10,193 nt of DNA, from the NCBI GenBank assembly GCA_014379665.1, contig JACMLK010000112.1:1-10193 (forward strand), given 5' to 3'. The DNA comes from Saprospiraceae bacterium (lineage in GTDB: Bacteria; Bacteroidota; Bacteroidia; Chitinophagales; Saprospiraceae). The notes below the pieces were generated by a model that saw nothing but the letters and a program-made list of their open reading frames with translations, ran no database searches and was not told the DNA's origin. Position numbers and translations under genes: made by a program. Positions 1-6,926 of this stretch are shown here, in pieces; positions within the stretch are counted from its first letter, which is position 1, and every line of letters starts with the position of its first letter.

Positions 1-133
1 ATTAAAAAAAAAAATTATATCATTCCCAGTTGGGTCAGGATTTTAAGAAGAATATTCATAGAATACCAAAATTGAATCACAAAAGAAATAGTGTTTTTAC
101 TTTCAGGTTTTACATTTTTTCTAACTTTACTCC

Positions 134-3100
134 ATGAGAATTTATCTTTTTTTTCATGTCATGCTTCTCTTAGTTTTTGGATGCAGTCAGGAGCCGCATG
201 ACCTGTTAACTCCTGATCAAGCCATCAGCGATTTCGAAATGGAAGATGGTTTCATAGTCACGTGTATAGCTTCCGAACCGGACATAGAGGATCCTGTTGC
301 CATCGTATTTGATGATCAGGCCCGTTTATGGGTCGTGGAGATGCGCGGGTACATGCCTGATGTCAATGGGAAAGGAGAAGGACTTCCAACGGGCAGGATA
401 AAGATACTCGAAGACATTGACAAGGACGGGAAGTACGAAAAAGTATCTGTTTTTCTGGATTCACTGGTATTGCCAAGGGCAGTTTGTCCTGTGTATGGTG
501 GTGTACTGGTAGCCGAACCACCATACCTCTGGTTTTATAATAGTTCAGGGGAATCGCGCATTTTAGTGGATAGTGTATATGCTGACGGAGGCAATGTGGA
601 ACATCAGGCAAATGGGTTACTTTTGGGGTTGGACAACTGGATCTACTCTGCCAAATCTGATAGAAGATACAGAATGATTCAAGGCCGATGGGTCACTGAA
701 CAAACGGTTTTCAGAGGACAATGGGGTATAGATCAGGATGACTGGGGACGTTTGTTTTACAATCATAACAGTGCAGTTTTACTGGGTGATACGTGGCCAC
801 CGTCTTTTTTGCCTGCTTCAGCTACTATATTGAATGAAAAAATAAGAAGAGTTTATGGAAACGAGATGATTGGCAACAGGGTTTTTCCCAGGATTGCAAC
901 TCCCGGAGTTAACAGGGGTTATGAACAGGGAGTGCTCGACAGTGAAGGAAAATTGGTGAATGTGACGGCAGCTTGTGGGGTGAGTATTTATGGTGGAGGG
1001 TTGTTTCCGGATGCTTTTAATGGAAATGCTTTTTCACCTGAACCTTCCGCTCAACTTATCAAGAGGGTCATCCTGGTAGACCATTCCGGTGAAATTTCCG
1101 GTAAGTTACCTTATGAAAACCGCGAATTTCTGACCTCTACAGATGAGCGGTTCCGACCTGTATTTACCACCACCGGTCCTGATGGAGCTTTATATGTAGT
1201 GGATATGTACAGAGGTCTTATTCAACACAGCACCTATCTGACCAATTATCTAAGAAAACATGTGCTGGACAGGAAGCTTGATTCACCCTTTGGAATGGGA
1301 CGCATTTATCGCATCCATTATAAGGATAAATTTGCTGAAACTACTTCTTTAGCAGATAAAAAACCGGAAGAACTTTTGGCGCTTTTGGGACATAAAAACA
1401 GATGGGTAAGAATCAGGGCTCAGTGGGCCATAGTATCATCAGGCAAAACAGAACTTTTTGCTCATTTACTTCAGGATTTTTTAATTAAAAGCACTGATGA
1501 TATCAGCAGCATTCATGCCTTGTGGTCACTGGAAGGTCTGAATATTTTAACAGACAATGAAATTATGAAGGCTGCAGAAAGTCGTGATCCCATAATAAGG
1601 CATTTAGCCATTCATCTTGCAGGACAAATGAATGCTGAGTTATTTACAAAACTCAGAAGACCAAATGATAAAACATCTGAAATGGTATTTGTCTCTACGG
1701 CACCTGGTTTTTGTAAAAAGGATTTTAATTTTGCAAAAATACTTCTGGCATCCCTTGCACTACAATACCAAAAAGACAGCGTCATGTCTGCGCTGCTCGC
1801 CGGAGCAATATGGGAGCATGCCCTGTCTGCGCAGGTTAAAACACTCCGCCATGTGTTTTTAAAAGAGGGAGTATCATCAGAAAGTATCCTTTTAAAATAT
1901 ATGTCCATTTCTCCCACTGAAAATAACAATATTGATGAAAATCTTACCCATTTGAATAAAGCAGAACGTGATCTTTATAATGAAGGAAATGGTAATTATA
2001 AAAATTTTTGTTCAGGATGTCACGGCAAACAAGGCGAGGGTATTGATCAGATAGCTCCTCCGGTGCGGCAATCTGATTGGGTGAATCATGAAAATATCAA
2101 CATACCTATTTCCATCATATTGAATGGGATGAAAGGCCCGATATGGGTATCCGGAAAAGCATATGATTTTGCAGGACCTATGCCCGGTCTTAGGGATAAT
2201 CAGGCCATGAATGACGGCACCATAGCAAAGATTCTCACTTTTTTGCGGAACACCTGGGGTAGCAAAGGTACTGCCGTACATACTGAAGAAGTCACTGAAG
2301 TCCGCGTATCACCTCCAATGAATTTACCATCAAGACTTTCGGACAGCCAACTTCCGGAAAGGAAATCCAAATTGTCATCTAAATCCTCAGGTATACTGGA
2401 CTCCTTGATAGTAAAAGGAAAGTCAAGCCCTGCATTTAAAGAAGACCATCTTTTGAATATAAAAAATCCGGACAGCTGGCACAAAGTGGGAGGTAAGGCT
2501 ATTTATCGGTTCTCCAACGGATCTATCATAGGTACCTCAGTGTTGGGTAGTCCGAATACTTTTTTAGTAACCAATGGCGCGTATGCAGATTTCATCCTCG
2601 ATGCAGAGGTCAGGATAGACAATGACCTTAATTCCGGAATACAAATTCGCTCGAATGATTATCCGACTTATCTTGGAGGAGTTTTTCATGGTTATCAGAT
2701 TGAAATCGATCCATCCCGAAGAGCCTGGAGTGGTGGGTTGTATGATGAAGGACGGCGTGGGTGGTTGCAGGATTTGAAGGGCAGGCCAGAATTGCAAAAA
2801 GCATTCCGACCCGGTGAATGGAATCATTTTCGGATTCAAGCCAAGGGATCACATCTTCAAAGTTGGATTAACCAAATTCTTGTTGCTGATTTTAAAGATA
2901 GCCTTACCTTAAGCGGCCATATAGGTTTACAGGTACATGATATTGGAAACGATTCTTCTAAAGCCGGCAAAGAAGTACACTGGCGAAATATAAGGATTAA
3001 AGATTTAGGGGGTTATTTATGGTTTGCTTCAGAAGAGTCTCCGGACAACTATCTGTTTGCCGCCATAGATGGAAAAGATTCAACTTATTGGAGAGGTAGA

Positions 3101-3310
3101 TTGCTTACCATAGACGGGAGACAAAACAAACCATGGGAAATAACATCTGTGTCCAAAAAACCTGTAAAAGTTCAGTGGTCGTCAGATGGAGTGCAATGGA
3201 AGAGTAAGTTGATAAACAAATTCTCCCATAGGATTCGATGGGCAAGATATATCAGATTGTCTGACCCGGGAAATAAGGATATGGTTATTTACAACTTATC
3301 ACTAGAGTAG
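134..3310 (+). CDS. Multidomain lipoprotein: PVC-type dehydrogenase propeller, cytochrome c, DUF1080 (3-keto-disaccharide hydrolase) and discoidin-like tail
   Basis: The 1058-residue product starts with a lipoprotein signal whose lipobox ends VFGC (Cys17). Ser-Gln follows the cysteine, so there is no inner-membrane retention Asp. Residues about 35-395 resemble the membrane-bound dehydrogenase propeller of PVC-type heme-binding proteins, with segments such as DPVAIVFDDQARLWVVEMRG and TTGPDGALYVVDMYRG. Residues about 405-600 are helical and HEAT-like (RWVRIRAQWAI, DPIIRHLAIHLAG). A class I cytochrome c follows at about 607-706, with CSGCH at 626-630 and a likely distal ligand Met683 in GPMPGL. 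Residues 780-957 match DUF1080, the 3-keto-disaccharide hydrolase fold (NSGIQIRS, GYQIEID, RPGEWNHFRI, HIGLQVHD, WRNIRI). The last 100 residues look like a small discoidin or F5/8-type sandwich. By family knowledge the protein would oxidise a sugar, pass electrons through heme and act on 3-keto-glycosides at the cell envelope; the substrate is unknown. ATG 134 is chosen because it gives the complete signal. The gene is intact and stands alone on its strand. Confidence 0.88.
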   Translation: MRIYLFFHVMLLLVFGCSQEPHDLLTPDQAISDFEMEDGFIVTCIASEPDIEDPVAIVFDDQARLWVVEMRGYMPDVNGKGEGLPTGRIKILEDIDKDGKYEKVSVFLDSLVLPRAVCPVYGGVLVAEPPYLWFYNSSGESRILVDSVYADGGNVEHQANGLLLGLDNWIYSAKSDRRYRMIQGRWVTEQTVFRGQWGIDQDDWGRLFYNHNSAVLLGDTWPPSFLPASATILNEKIRRVYGNEMIGNRVFPRIATPGVNRGYEQGVLDSEGKLVNVTAACGVSIYGGGLFPDAFNGNAFSPEPSAQLIKRVILVDHSGEISGKLPYENREFLTSTDERFRPVFTTTGPDGALYVVDMYRGLIQHSTYLTNYLRKHVLDRKLDSPFGMGRIYRIHYKDKFAETTSLADKKPEELLALLGHKNRWVRIRAQWAIVSSGKTELFAHLLQDFLIKSTDDISSIHALWSLEGLNILTDNEIMKAAESRDPIIRHLAIHLAGQMNAELFTKLRRPNDKTSEMVFVSTAPGFCKKDFNFAKILLASLALQYQKDSVMSALLAGAIWEHALSAQVKTLRHVFLKEGVSSESILLKYMSISPTENNNIDENLTHLNKAERDLYNEGNGNYKNFCSGCHGKQGEGIDQIAPPVRQSDWVNHENINIPISIILNGMKGPIWVSGKAYDFAGPMPGLRDNQAMNDGTIAKILTFLRNTWGSKGTAVHTEEVTEVRVSPPMNLPSRLSDSQLPERKSKLSSKSSGILDSLIVKGKSSPAFKEDHLLNIKNPDSWHKVGGKAIYRFSNGSIIGTSVLGSPNTFLVTNGAYADFILDAEVRIDNDLNSGIQIRSNDYPTYLGGVFHGYQIEIDPSRRAWSGGLYDEGRRGWLQDLKGRPELQKAFRPGEWNHFRIQAKGSHLQSWINQILVADFKDSLTLSGHIGLQVHDIGNDSSKAGKEVHWRNIRIKDLGGYLWFASEESPDNYLFAAIDGKDSTYWRGRLLTIDGRQNKPWEITSVSKKPVKVQWSSDGVQWKSKLINKFSHRIRWARYIRLSDPGNKDMVIYNLSLE

Positions 3311-3664
3311 GGGCTCCTGAAAGGCTTGATTTGCTAAATTGCGGATTTGCGTAATTGAAGGAATTGTTGTTTAACTATTTCATTTTACCCATACCCGGTT
3401 GTATAATGCCGCATTAAGAAATCCACCAAAAGAACAGCTACATGCCTGATTACATCAGTGACTAATAGGGTAGTTGACTAGCTAAACATAGCTGCATTTA
3501 CAAAATTCCTAGCGCCGGATGCGCATACATTTATCAACCCACCTGCAATAGCTGCCTGCCCCGAATTAATTTTGCCATTTGTCTTAGACAAATTTGAGTC
3601 CGGTAGAACCAGGTATTTCAGCATATTTTTATAGGTATCGAACTCTATATCTTTTAGGTCGATA
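3311..3664. other. Convergent intergenic region between the large lipoprotein gene and the regulator gene
   Basis: This 354-base stretch separates two converging genes. I see no convincing intrinsic terminator for either side. A small inverted repeat GCGC-CGGAT-GCGC lies at 3512-3524. On the minus strand a frame stays open past the regulator's stop codon to a TAG at 3478-3480. It would end in a glycine- and alanine-rich tail (GQAAIAGGLINVCASG then ARNFVNAAMFS). No separate start codon with support was found for it, so it is not called as a gene. The rest, about 3311-3477, shows nothing I can recognise. Confidence 0.5.
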
Positions 3665-3865
3665 TCAATCAGTGTCTTCAAGCTGGAAGATCGTTTCGAC
3701 GCTGGATTCGAATACCATGGCCATTTTAAGCGCCAGTAATGTAGAAGGCACAAACTTACCTGTTTCTATGGAATTTACGGATTGTCTGGAAACACCTATT
3801 TTTACGGCCAGGTCTTCCTGCGTCCAGTTTTTCTTTGCTCTCTCCACTTTAATCGTGTTTTTCAT
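3665..3865 (-). CDS. Small Cro/CI (XRE) family helix-turn-helix transcriptional regulator
   Basis: The 66-residue product is almost entirely one HTH_3 domain. Helices 2 and 3 are visible in WTQEDLAVKIGVSRQSVNSI, followed by ETGKFVPSTLLALKMAMVF, the usual layout of the short YozG-like regulators. The frame is open further upstream, but the start at 3865 (MKNTIKVERAKKNW) is chosen because this family begins at that point; the extra 14 residues upstream are translated from inside the neighbouring gene. The start overlaps the end of the membrane-protein gene by 17 bases and has no Shine-Dalgarno site, which suggests translational coupling. Such regulators normally bind DNA in the cytoplasm as dimers. 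Its likely target is the repeat array upstream of its own operon (inference). The C-terminus ETIFQLED matches the usual end of this family, so the gene appears complete. Confidence 0.9.
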   Translation of the reverse strand: MKNTIKVERAKKNWTQEDLAVKIGVSRQSVNSIETGKFVPSTLLALKMAMVFESSVETIFQLEDTD

Positions 3866-4259
3866 TGTCAATGGCGTATTTGCGTTTTGAAATGATAAGT
3901 CCGACAAAGTAAAAGATAAAGAAATAAGGAACTAAATGTCTGTAACCCCAATCTTCTTTGTTTAGGGTTACCACAAGGTCAAGCAATCCTAAGGTCATAA
4001 TCATTAACAGGGCAAGCGAAAATGCTATGACTACAGCTTCCATTTGAACTCTTATTTGTACTTCGTCCATGGAAGCAACTCCCTTTATAATACTGTAAAT
4101 AAAAAGAGCAAAAGTTATCACCGGGAGTAGTGATAAAATGATACCAGTTACGGTGTCTGGTGATAATTTTTTGAGGGTCAAAAAACAGATGGTGTAAGTC
4201 ACAAACCAAAGAGCTGCAAACATTACTACTTTGTTGAATGGTGTCATTTTGGTGTCCAT
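3849..4259 (-). CDS. Four-helix membrane protein of the family paired with small XRE regulators
   Basis: This 136-residue protein has four probable membrane segments at about 11-29, 37-58, 73-98 and 107-124. A short hydrophilic stretch between helices 2 and 3 (SMDEVQIRVQMEAVVIAF) and the end of helix 4 (YFVGLIISKRKYA) resemble, from memory, a widespread unnamed family of small membrane proteins that is regularly encoded next to a regulator of the YozG type. No enzymatic motif is seen and the function is unknown. It is the first gene of a two-gene unit and overlaps the regulator gene by 17 bases. A second ATG four codons in (MTPFNK) is an alternative start. Expression probably depends on the promoter at 4286-4315 and on the direct repeats that overlap it. 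Products of such pairs are often guessed to sense membrane or stationary-phase conditions, but nothing in the sequence shows this. Confidence 0.8.
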   Translation of the reverse strand: MDTKMTPFNKVVMFAALWFVTYTICFLTLKKLSPDTVTGIILSLLPVITFALFIYSIIKGVASMDEVQIRVQMEAVVIAFSLALLMIMTLGLLDLVVTLNKEDWGYRHLVPYFFIFYFVGLIISKRKYAIDNEKHD

Positions 4260-4285
4260 AATATTTTTTTTAATTGTTTATGGCA

Positions 4286-4315
4286 CAAAGATAAGTAAAG
4301 TTTTCTAAATGTCAA
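4286..4315 (-). promoter_or_regulatory. Bacteroidota-type promoter of the membrane protein/regulator operon
   Basis: Read on the minus strand, TTGACA (4315-4310) precedes TATCTTTG (4293-4286). The spacer is 19 bases counted from TTG to the -7 box, which fits the Bacteroidota primary sigma factor consensus (TTG, about 19-21 bases, TAnnTTTG). Transcription would begin roughly 7 bases downstream, about 20 bases before the ATG at 4259. The -33 element lies inside the operator-like repeats. Confidence 0.75.
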
Positions 4316-4347
4316 GTAAAATTTACAAAATGTCTTTACAAATTGTC
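4293..4347. repeat. Direct-repeat array, probable operator of the HTH regulator
   Basis: Two adjacent 21-base units, 4293-4313 and 4314-4334, agree at 18 of 21 positions; both begin AAGTAAA and end AAATGTC. A third, shorter 13-base unit (4335-4347, TTTACAAATTGTC) directly follows and differs from the preceding TTTACAAAATGTC (4322-4334) at one position. The array also contains the near-palindrome GTAAA-A-TTTAC (4316-4326). It overlaps the -33 element and touches the -7 box, so a bound protein would block RNA polymerase. Binding by the regulator encoded at 3865-3665 is inference from position and from self-regulation common in the family. Confidence 0.65.
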
Positions 4348-4466
4348 TAAATAATGTTATGTAGCTAAGAGATTTGGTTCTAATGCAGGGAAGAAAATGG
4401 GCCATTTTGTATGCTGACTGAAACTTTGTTCTTTAATTTCAGTGCTCCAAAACGACTTTAACAGCT
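4348..4466. other. Intergenic remainder upstream of the regulator operon
   Basis: No gene is visible in this stretch, which is part of the 345-base gap between the operon and the T9SS gene. One short inverted repeat, AAAATGG-G-CCATTTT at 4394-4408, could be a protein-binding site, but nothing ties it to a regulator. Confidence 0.35.
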
Positions 4467-4536
4467 AAAAAAAAAGTCTTCCGGTAAGAATCACGATCTA
4501 ACTGCCCTTGATCGTGAAACTTAATCCGGAAGACTT
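4467..4536 (-). terminator. Intrinsic terminator after the PA14/T9SS gene
   Basis: An 11-base perfect inverted repeat (AAGTCTTCCGG at 4474-4484, CCGGAAGACTT at 4526-4536) encloses a second perfect 7-base stem (CACGATC at 4492-4498, GATCGTG at 4510-4516). On the minus strand the outer stem runs into nine consecutive T (the A run at 4467-4475). It begins about 70 bases past the stop codon of the gene ending at 4605 and is correctly oriented for it. Confidence 0.85.
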
Positions 4537-4604
4537 GTATTTTGTTAACTTACGTAGACAGAGTACATCCGCCACTTATACGGATTGTGATCCTCTTTGT
4601 CGCT

Positions 4605-6647
4605 TTATTTTGTTTTGAAGAATTTTGAAACGCTCTCGTTCCCGTGCTGGTCTGTAGCTTTTATAATGTACATACCGGCTGCCAGGTTAAACAAAGACAA
4701 TTCAATACTATTTGAAATTGCCCCATCCGTATAGGTAGATGATGACATCAATTGTCCCAGATGGTTATAAATGCTCAGATCAAGAGAAGTTGCTTTTGTA
4801 TTAGCATATTCGACGTACAAGTTATCAGTGACCGGGTTGGGATATATTTTAAAATTCACAATCTGCCCGTTTTCGCTATACACGGAGACAATTTTTGTGT
4901 AATAAATAGTCCCATCCAAATCTTCAATTTTTATCCGGTAATAATTTATGCCTGAATACAGAGAATTATCTTCGTATCTATATGTCTTGAAATTTGACAA
5001 GTCAGTTGAAGCAATGACGGTGCCAATCGGACCGAAAAGGGTGCCGCTAGTTGATTTTTCAACAATATAATGCCTTACATTTACTTCATTTGCTGTTTCC
5101 CATACTATTTCAGCTTCGCTTTCATTTTTTAATTGTGCATACACATTGACAATGGTAACAGGAAGTAAAGCAGGGCATTCAAAACTAATCGTACGGCTAT
5201 CTGAACAATTGCCTAAACTCGTTTCAAATTGAACAGATTGCAACAAATGAAGATTAGGAACGGAGAAATAACCTGTTGTGTTTGTCTCCGGTAAAGTGAT
5301 GCCGCCTGGCAAATTATACGTCATGGTAAAAGTAGCATCCAACGTAGAATCTACAGGGTGAACAATCATCCTGACACTTCCATCGAGACATTCAATTGAA
5401 ATATTTGCGATATATGGAGTTGGCTCTATTTTAATTTTAGCGGTATTTGACTCGTCTAATGTCGTGACCGGAATCGATCCTTCGTTAATATTTGTTATCG
5501 TAGCTAATCGTTTATAATAATAAGTTTCAGGAGTTGTTTGAGATGGTGTATAATTTTGAGACGTAGCATTCACAATATTCGAATAATTGGTACCATCTAT
5601 AGATACCTGCCATTGATAGGTCACGGCATAGCCACTTGCACTGTTGATTGGTGCCGTAGTTAATACATTGGTTCCTGTGATTTGTGCAGGGGGAGTACCC
5701 TCACAGATTGTCTGACTTAAATTAGTCGTTAAGGCATTGTTGACTCTGGTCATCACACCCACGTTTAAAGTATTTTCTCCACCAGTTTCAAAATAGTTTA
5801 TTTCCAGTTTGGTGTTACCCGAATGCTGAAACAGGATATTGTTATAAGTAGTTTGGGTCTGGTTTATCCATCGGTTAAAAACAAGGTTACCATCCGCATA
5901 GAATCTGATACCATCACCCGCTGTGATAGAGGAAAGTACATATGCTCCTTCAGGTTTAAAAGATTGATTGCATAATTTGGCGGCAAAAAATTCAGTATAG
6001 GTATTAATGACATGAGTGCTATCTGATAAGGTAGGGAAGCAGTTAGTATTTCCACCAAAACCTTCGGAGAAAACTTCTGTCTTATTGAAATATCCTACAT
6101 AACTGGTAAAAGCATTGACATTATTCGGTGGAATCAACAAAGAATCATCGAGCCTTTTATATAAATGACCGACCCAATTATTGCTGCCACAGGAAGACTG
6201 ACTATCCTGCACATTGGACCCTGTATTATTGACAACAAATGACAAAGAAGCTGCAACCGAAGGATTACAATTATATACCCTGAGTAATCCAGAAAATGTG
6301 GATGTATAAGTAATAGATGTATCGGTTGTATTACCCACGGTGAAATTGTTCAAATCATTAACCAGGGTGATGTTTACATTTGTAGTAGTAAATGTATAAT
6401 TGATGCCATTTATGACGTTGACTTTTATATATTCCTGACTTGGGACCGAATTCACTGACCCGGTAAAACCGGAACAAGGAATCTGTGTGGTGCCGAATTG
6501 TGTGCTTCCGCTACATTGTGCATAACCATCATTTGCACAAAACAGTGTAGTCAGGAAAAAGGAAAAGATAATTGGGAACTGCCTGCCTTGATAATTAAAA
6601 ATATTCTGCCAGAATAATTTAATATAAACGGTGTAAATTATTTCCAT
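4605..6647 (-). CDS. Secreted T9SS cargo protein with PA14-like and Ig-like domains
   Basis: The 680-residue product has an N-terminal signal peptide with a rather long n-region. Its hydrophobic core is about residues 25-37 and cleavage is likely after Ala43 (GYA-Q). Residues about 45-145 form a Thr/Asn-rich beta domain. Residues about 157-300 resemble PA14, with the segment GDGIRFYADGNLVFNRW at 245-260. Residues about 311-408 look like an Ig-like repeat (YQWQVSIDGTNYSNI). A fibronectin-like segment follows at about 495-590 (AEIVWETANEVNVRHYIVEK, INYYRIKIEDLDGT). The end, about 599-680, is a type A T9SS sorting domain (KIYPNPVTDNLYVEYAN, LAAGMYIIKA). Such proteins cross the outer membrane by T9SS and are usually anchored on the cell surface or released. 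PA14-like domains often bind carbohydrate, but no catalytic domain is present, so an adhesin or binding role is inference. The gene is monocistronic, with its own -7 box and terminator. Confidence 0.88.
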   Translation of the reverse strand: MEIIYTVYIKLFWQNIFNYQGRQFPIIFSFFLTTLFCANDGYAQCSGSTQFGTTQIPCSGFTGSVNSVPSQEYIKVNVINGINYTFTTTNVNITLVNDLNNFTVGNTTDTSITYTSTFSGLLRVYNCNPSVAASLSFVVNNTGSNVQDSQSSCGSNNWVGHLYKRLDDSLLIPPNNVNAFTSYVGYFNKTEVFSEGFGGNTNCFPTLSDSTHVINTYTEFFAAKLCNQSFKPEGAYVLSSITAGDGIRFYADGNLVFNRWINQTQTTYNNILFQHSGNTKLEINYFETGGENTLNVGVMTRVNNALTTNLSQTICEGTPPAQITGTNVLTTAPINSASGYAVTYQWQVSIDGTNYSNIVNATSQNYTPSQTTPETYYYKRLATITNINEGSIPVTTLDESNTAKIKIEPTPYIANISIECLDGSVRMIVHPVDSTLDATFTMTYNLPGGITLPETNTTGYFSVPNLHLLQSVQFETSLGNCSDSRTISFECPALLPVTIVNVYAQLKNESEAEIVWETANEVNVRHYIVEKSTSGTLFGPIGTVIASTDLSNFKTYRYEDNSLYSGINYYRIKIEDLDGTIYYTKIVSVYSENGQIVNFKIYPNPVTDNLYVEYANTKATSLDLSIYNHLGQLMSSSTYTDGAISNSIELSLFNLAAGMYIIKATDQHGNESVSKFFKTK

Positions 6648-6688
6648 ATATAGTTTTGTATTTAGTTGTAATTCAATAAATAATACCG

Positions 6689-6696
6689 CAAAGATA
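6689..6696 (-). promoter_or_regulatory. -7 box upstream of the PA14/T9SS gene
   Basis: TATCTTTG on the minus strand, 41 bases before the ATG at 6647, fits TAnnTTTG exactly and equals the -7 box of the regulator operon. No TTG is seen at the expected 19-21 base distance, so the -33 element is weak or absent. Confidence 0.5.
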
Positions 6697-6846
6697 GGTA
6701 GCTTAGTTTTAATCTGTGTTACACGATATTTGATTTTTATTACAACATTTTATTATTTTAACTGAAGAATGATGGATTAGAGGGAGTCAGATATTAGAAT
6801 TACCAGGGAAAACCAGTAGTTTCTTTGTTTTTATAATTTTTCAGAA

Positions 6847-6868
6847 TTTCATTAATGTTTTAATGAAA
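6847..6868. repeat. AT-rich hairpin downstream of the YitT-family gene
   Basis: A perfect 9-base inverted repeat (TTTCATTAA, four-base loop, TTAATGAAA) lies about 60 bases past the stop codon of the gene ending at 6927. It has no G/C clamp and no T run on the minus strand, so it is at best a weak terminator or an mRNA 3'-end structure. Confidence 0.35.
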
Positions 6869-6926
6869 TAGGGACAAATAAATTTGTTTAAATAAAAAAT
6901 CATGTAATCTGATCCCTGAATGACGG

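Noticed and set aside
98..105. TACTTTCA as a -7 box for the large lipoprotein gene
   Set aside because: It departs from TAnnTTTG, and the nearest TTG (72-74) is 23 bases away, so the promoter of this gene is not identified.
1..133. Left-edge sequence checked for a partial gene or repeat
   Set aside because: It is AT-rich with an A run, and no frame, hairpin or repeat stands out.
3594..3890. 98-codon plus-strand open frame across the regulator gene
   Set aside because: It is antisense to a clear HTH gene and its translation has no family resemblance.
4474..4536. Inverted repeat considered as insertion sequence ends or a riboswitch
   Set aside because: There is no transposase or target duplication, and the adjoining nine-base T run on the minus strand explains it as a terminator.
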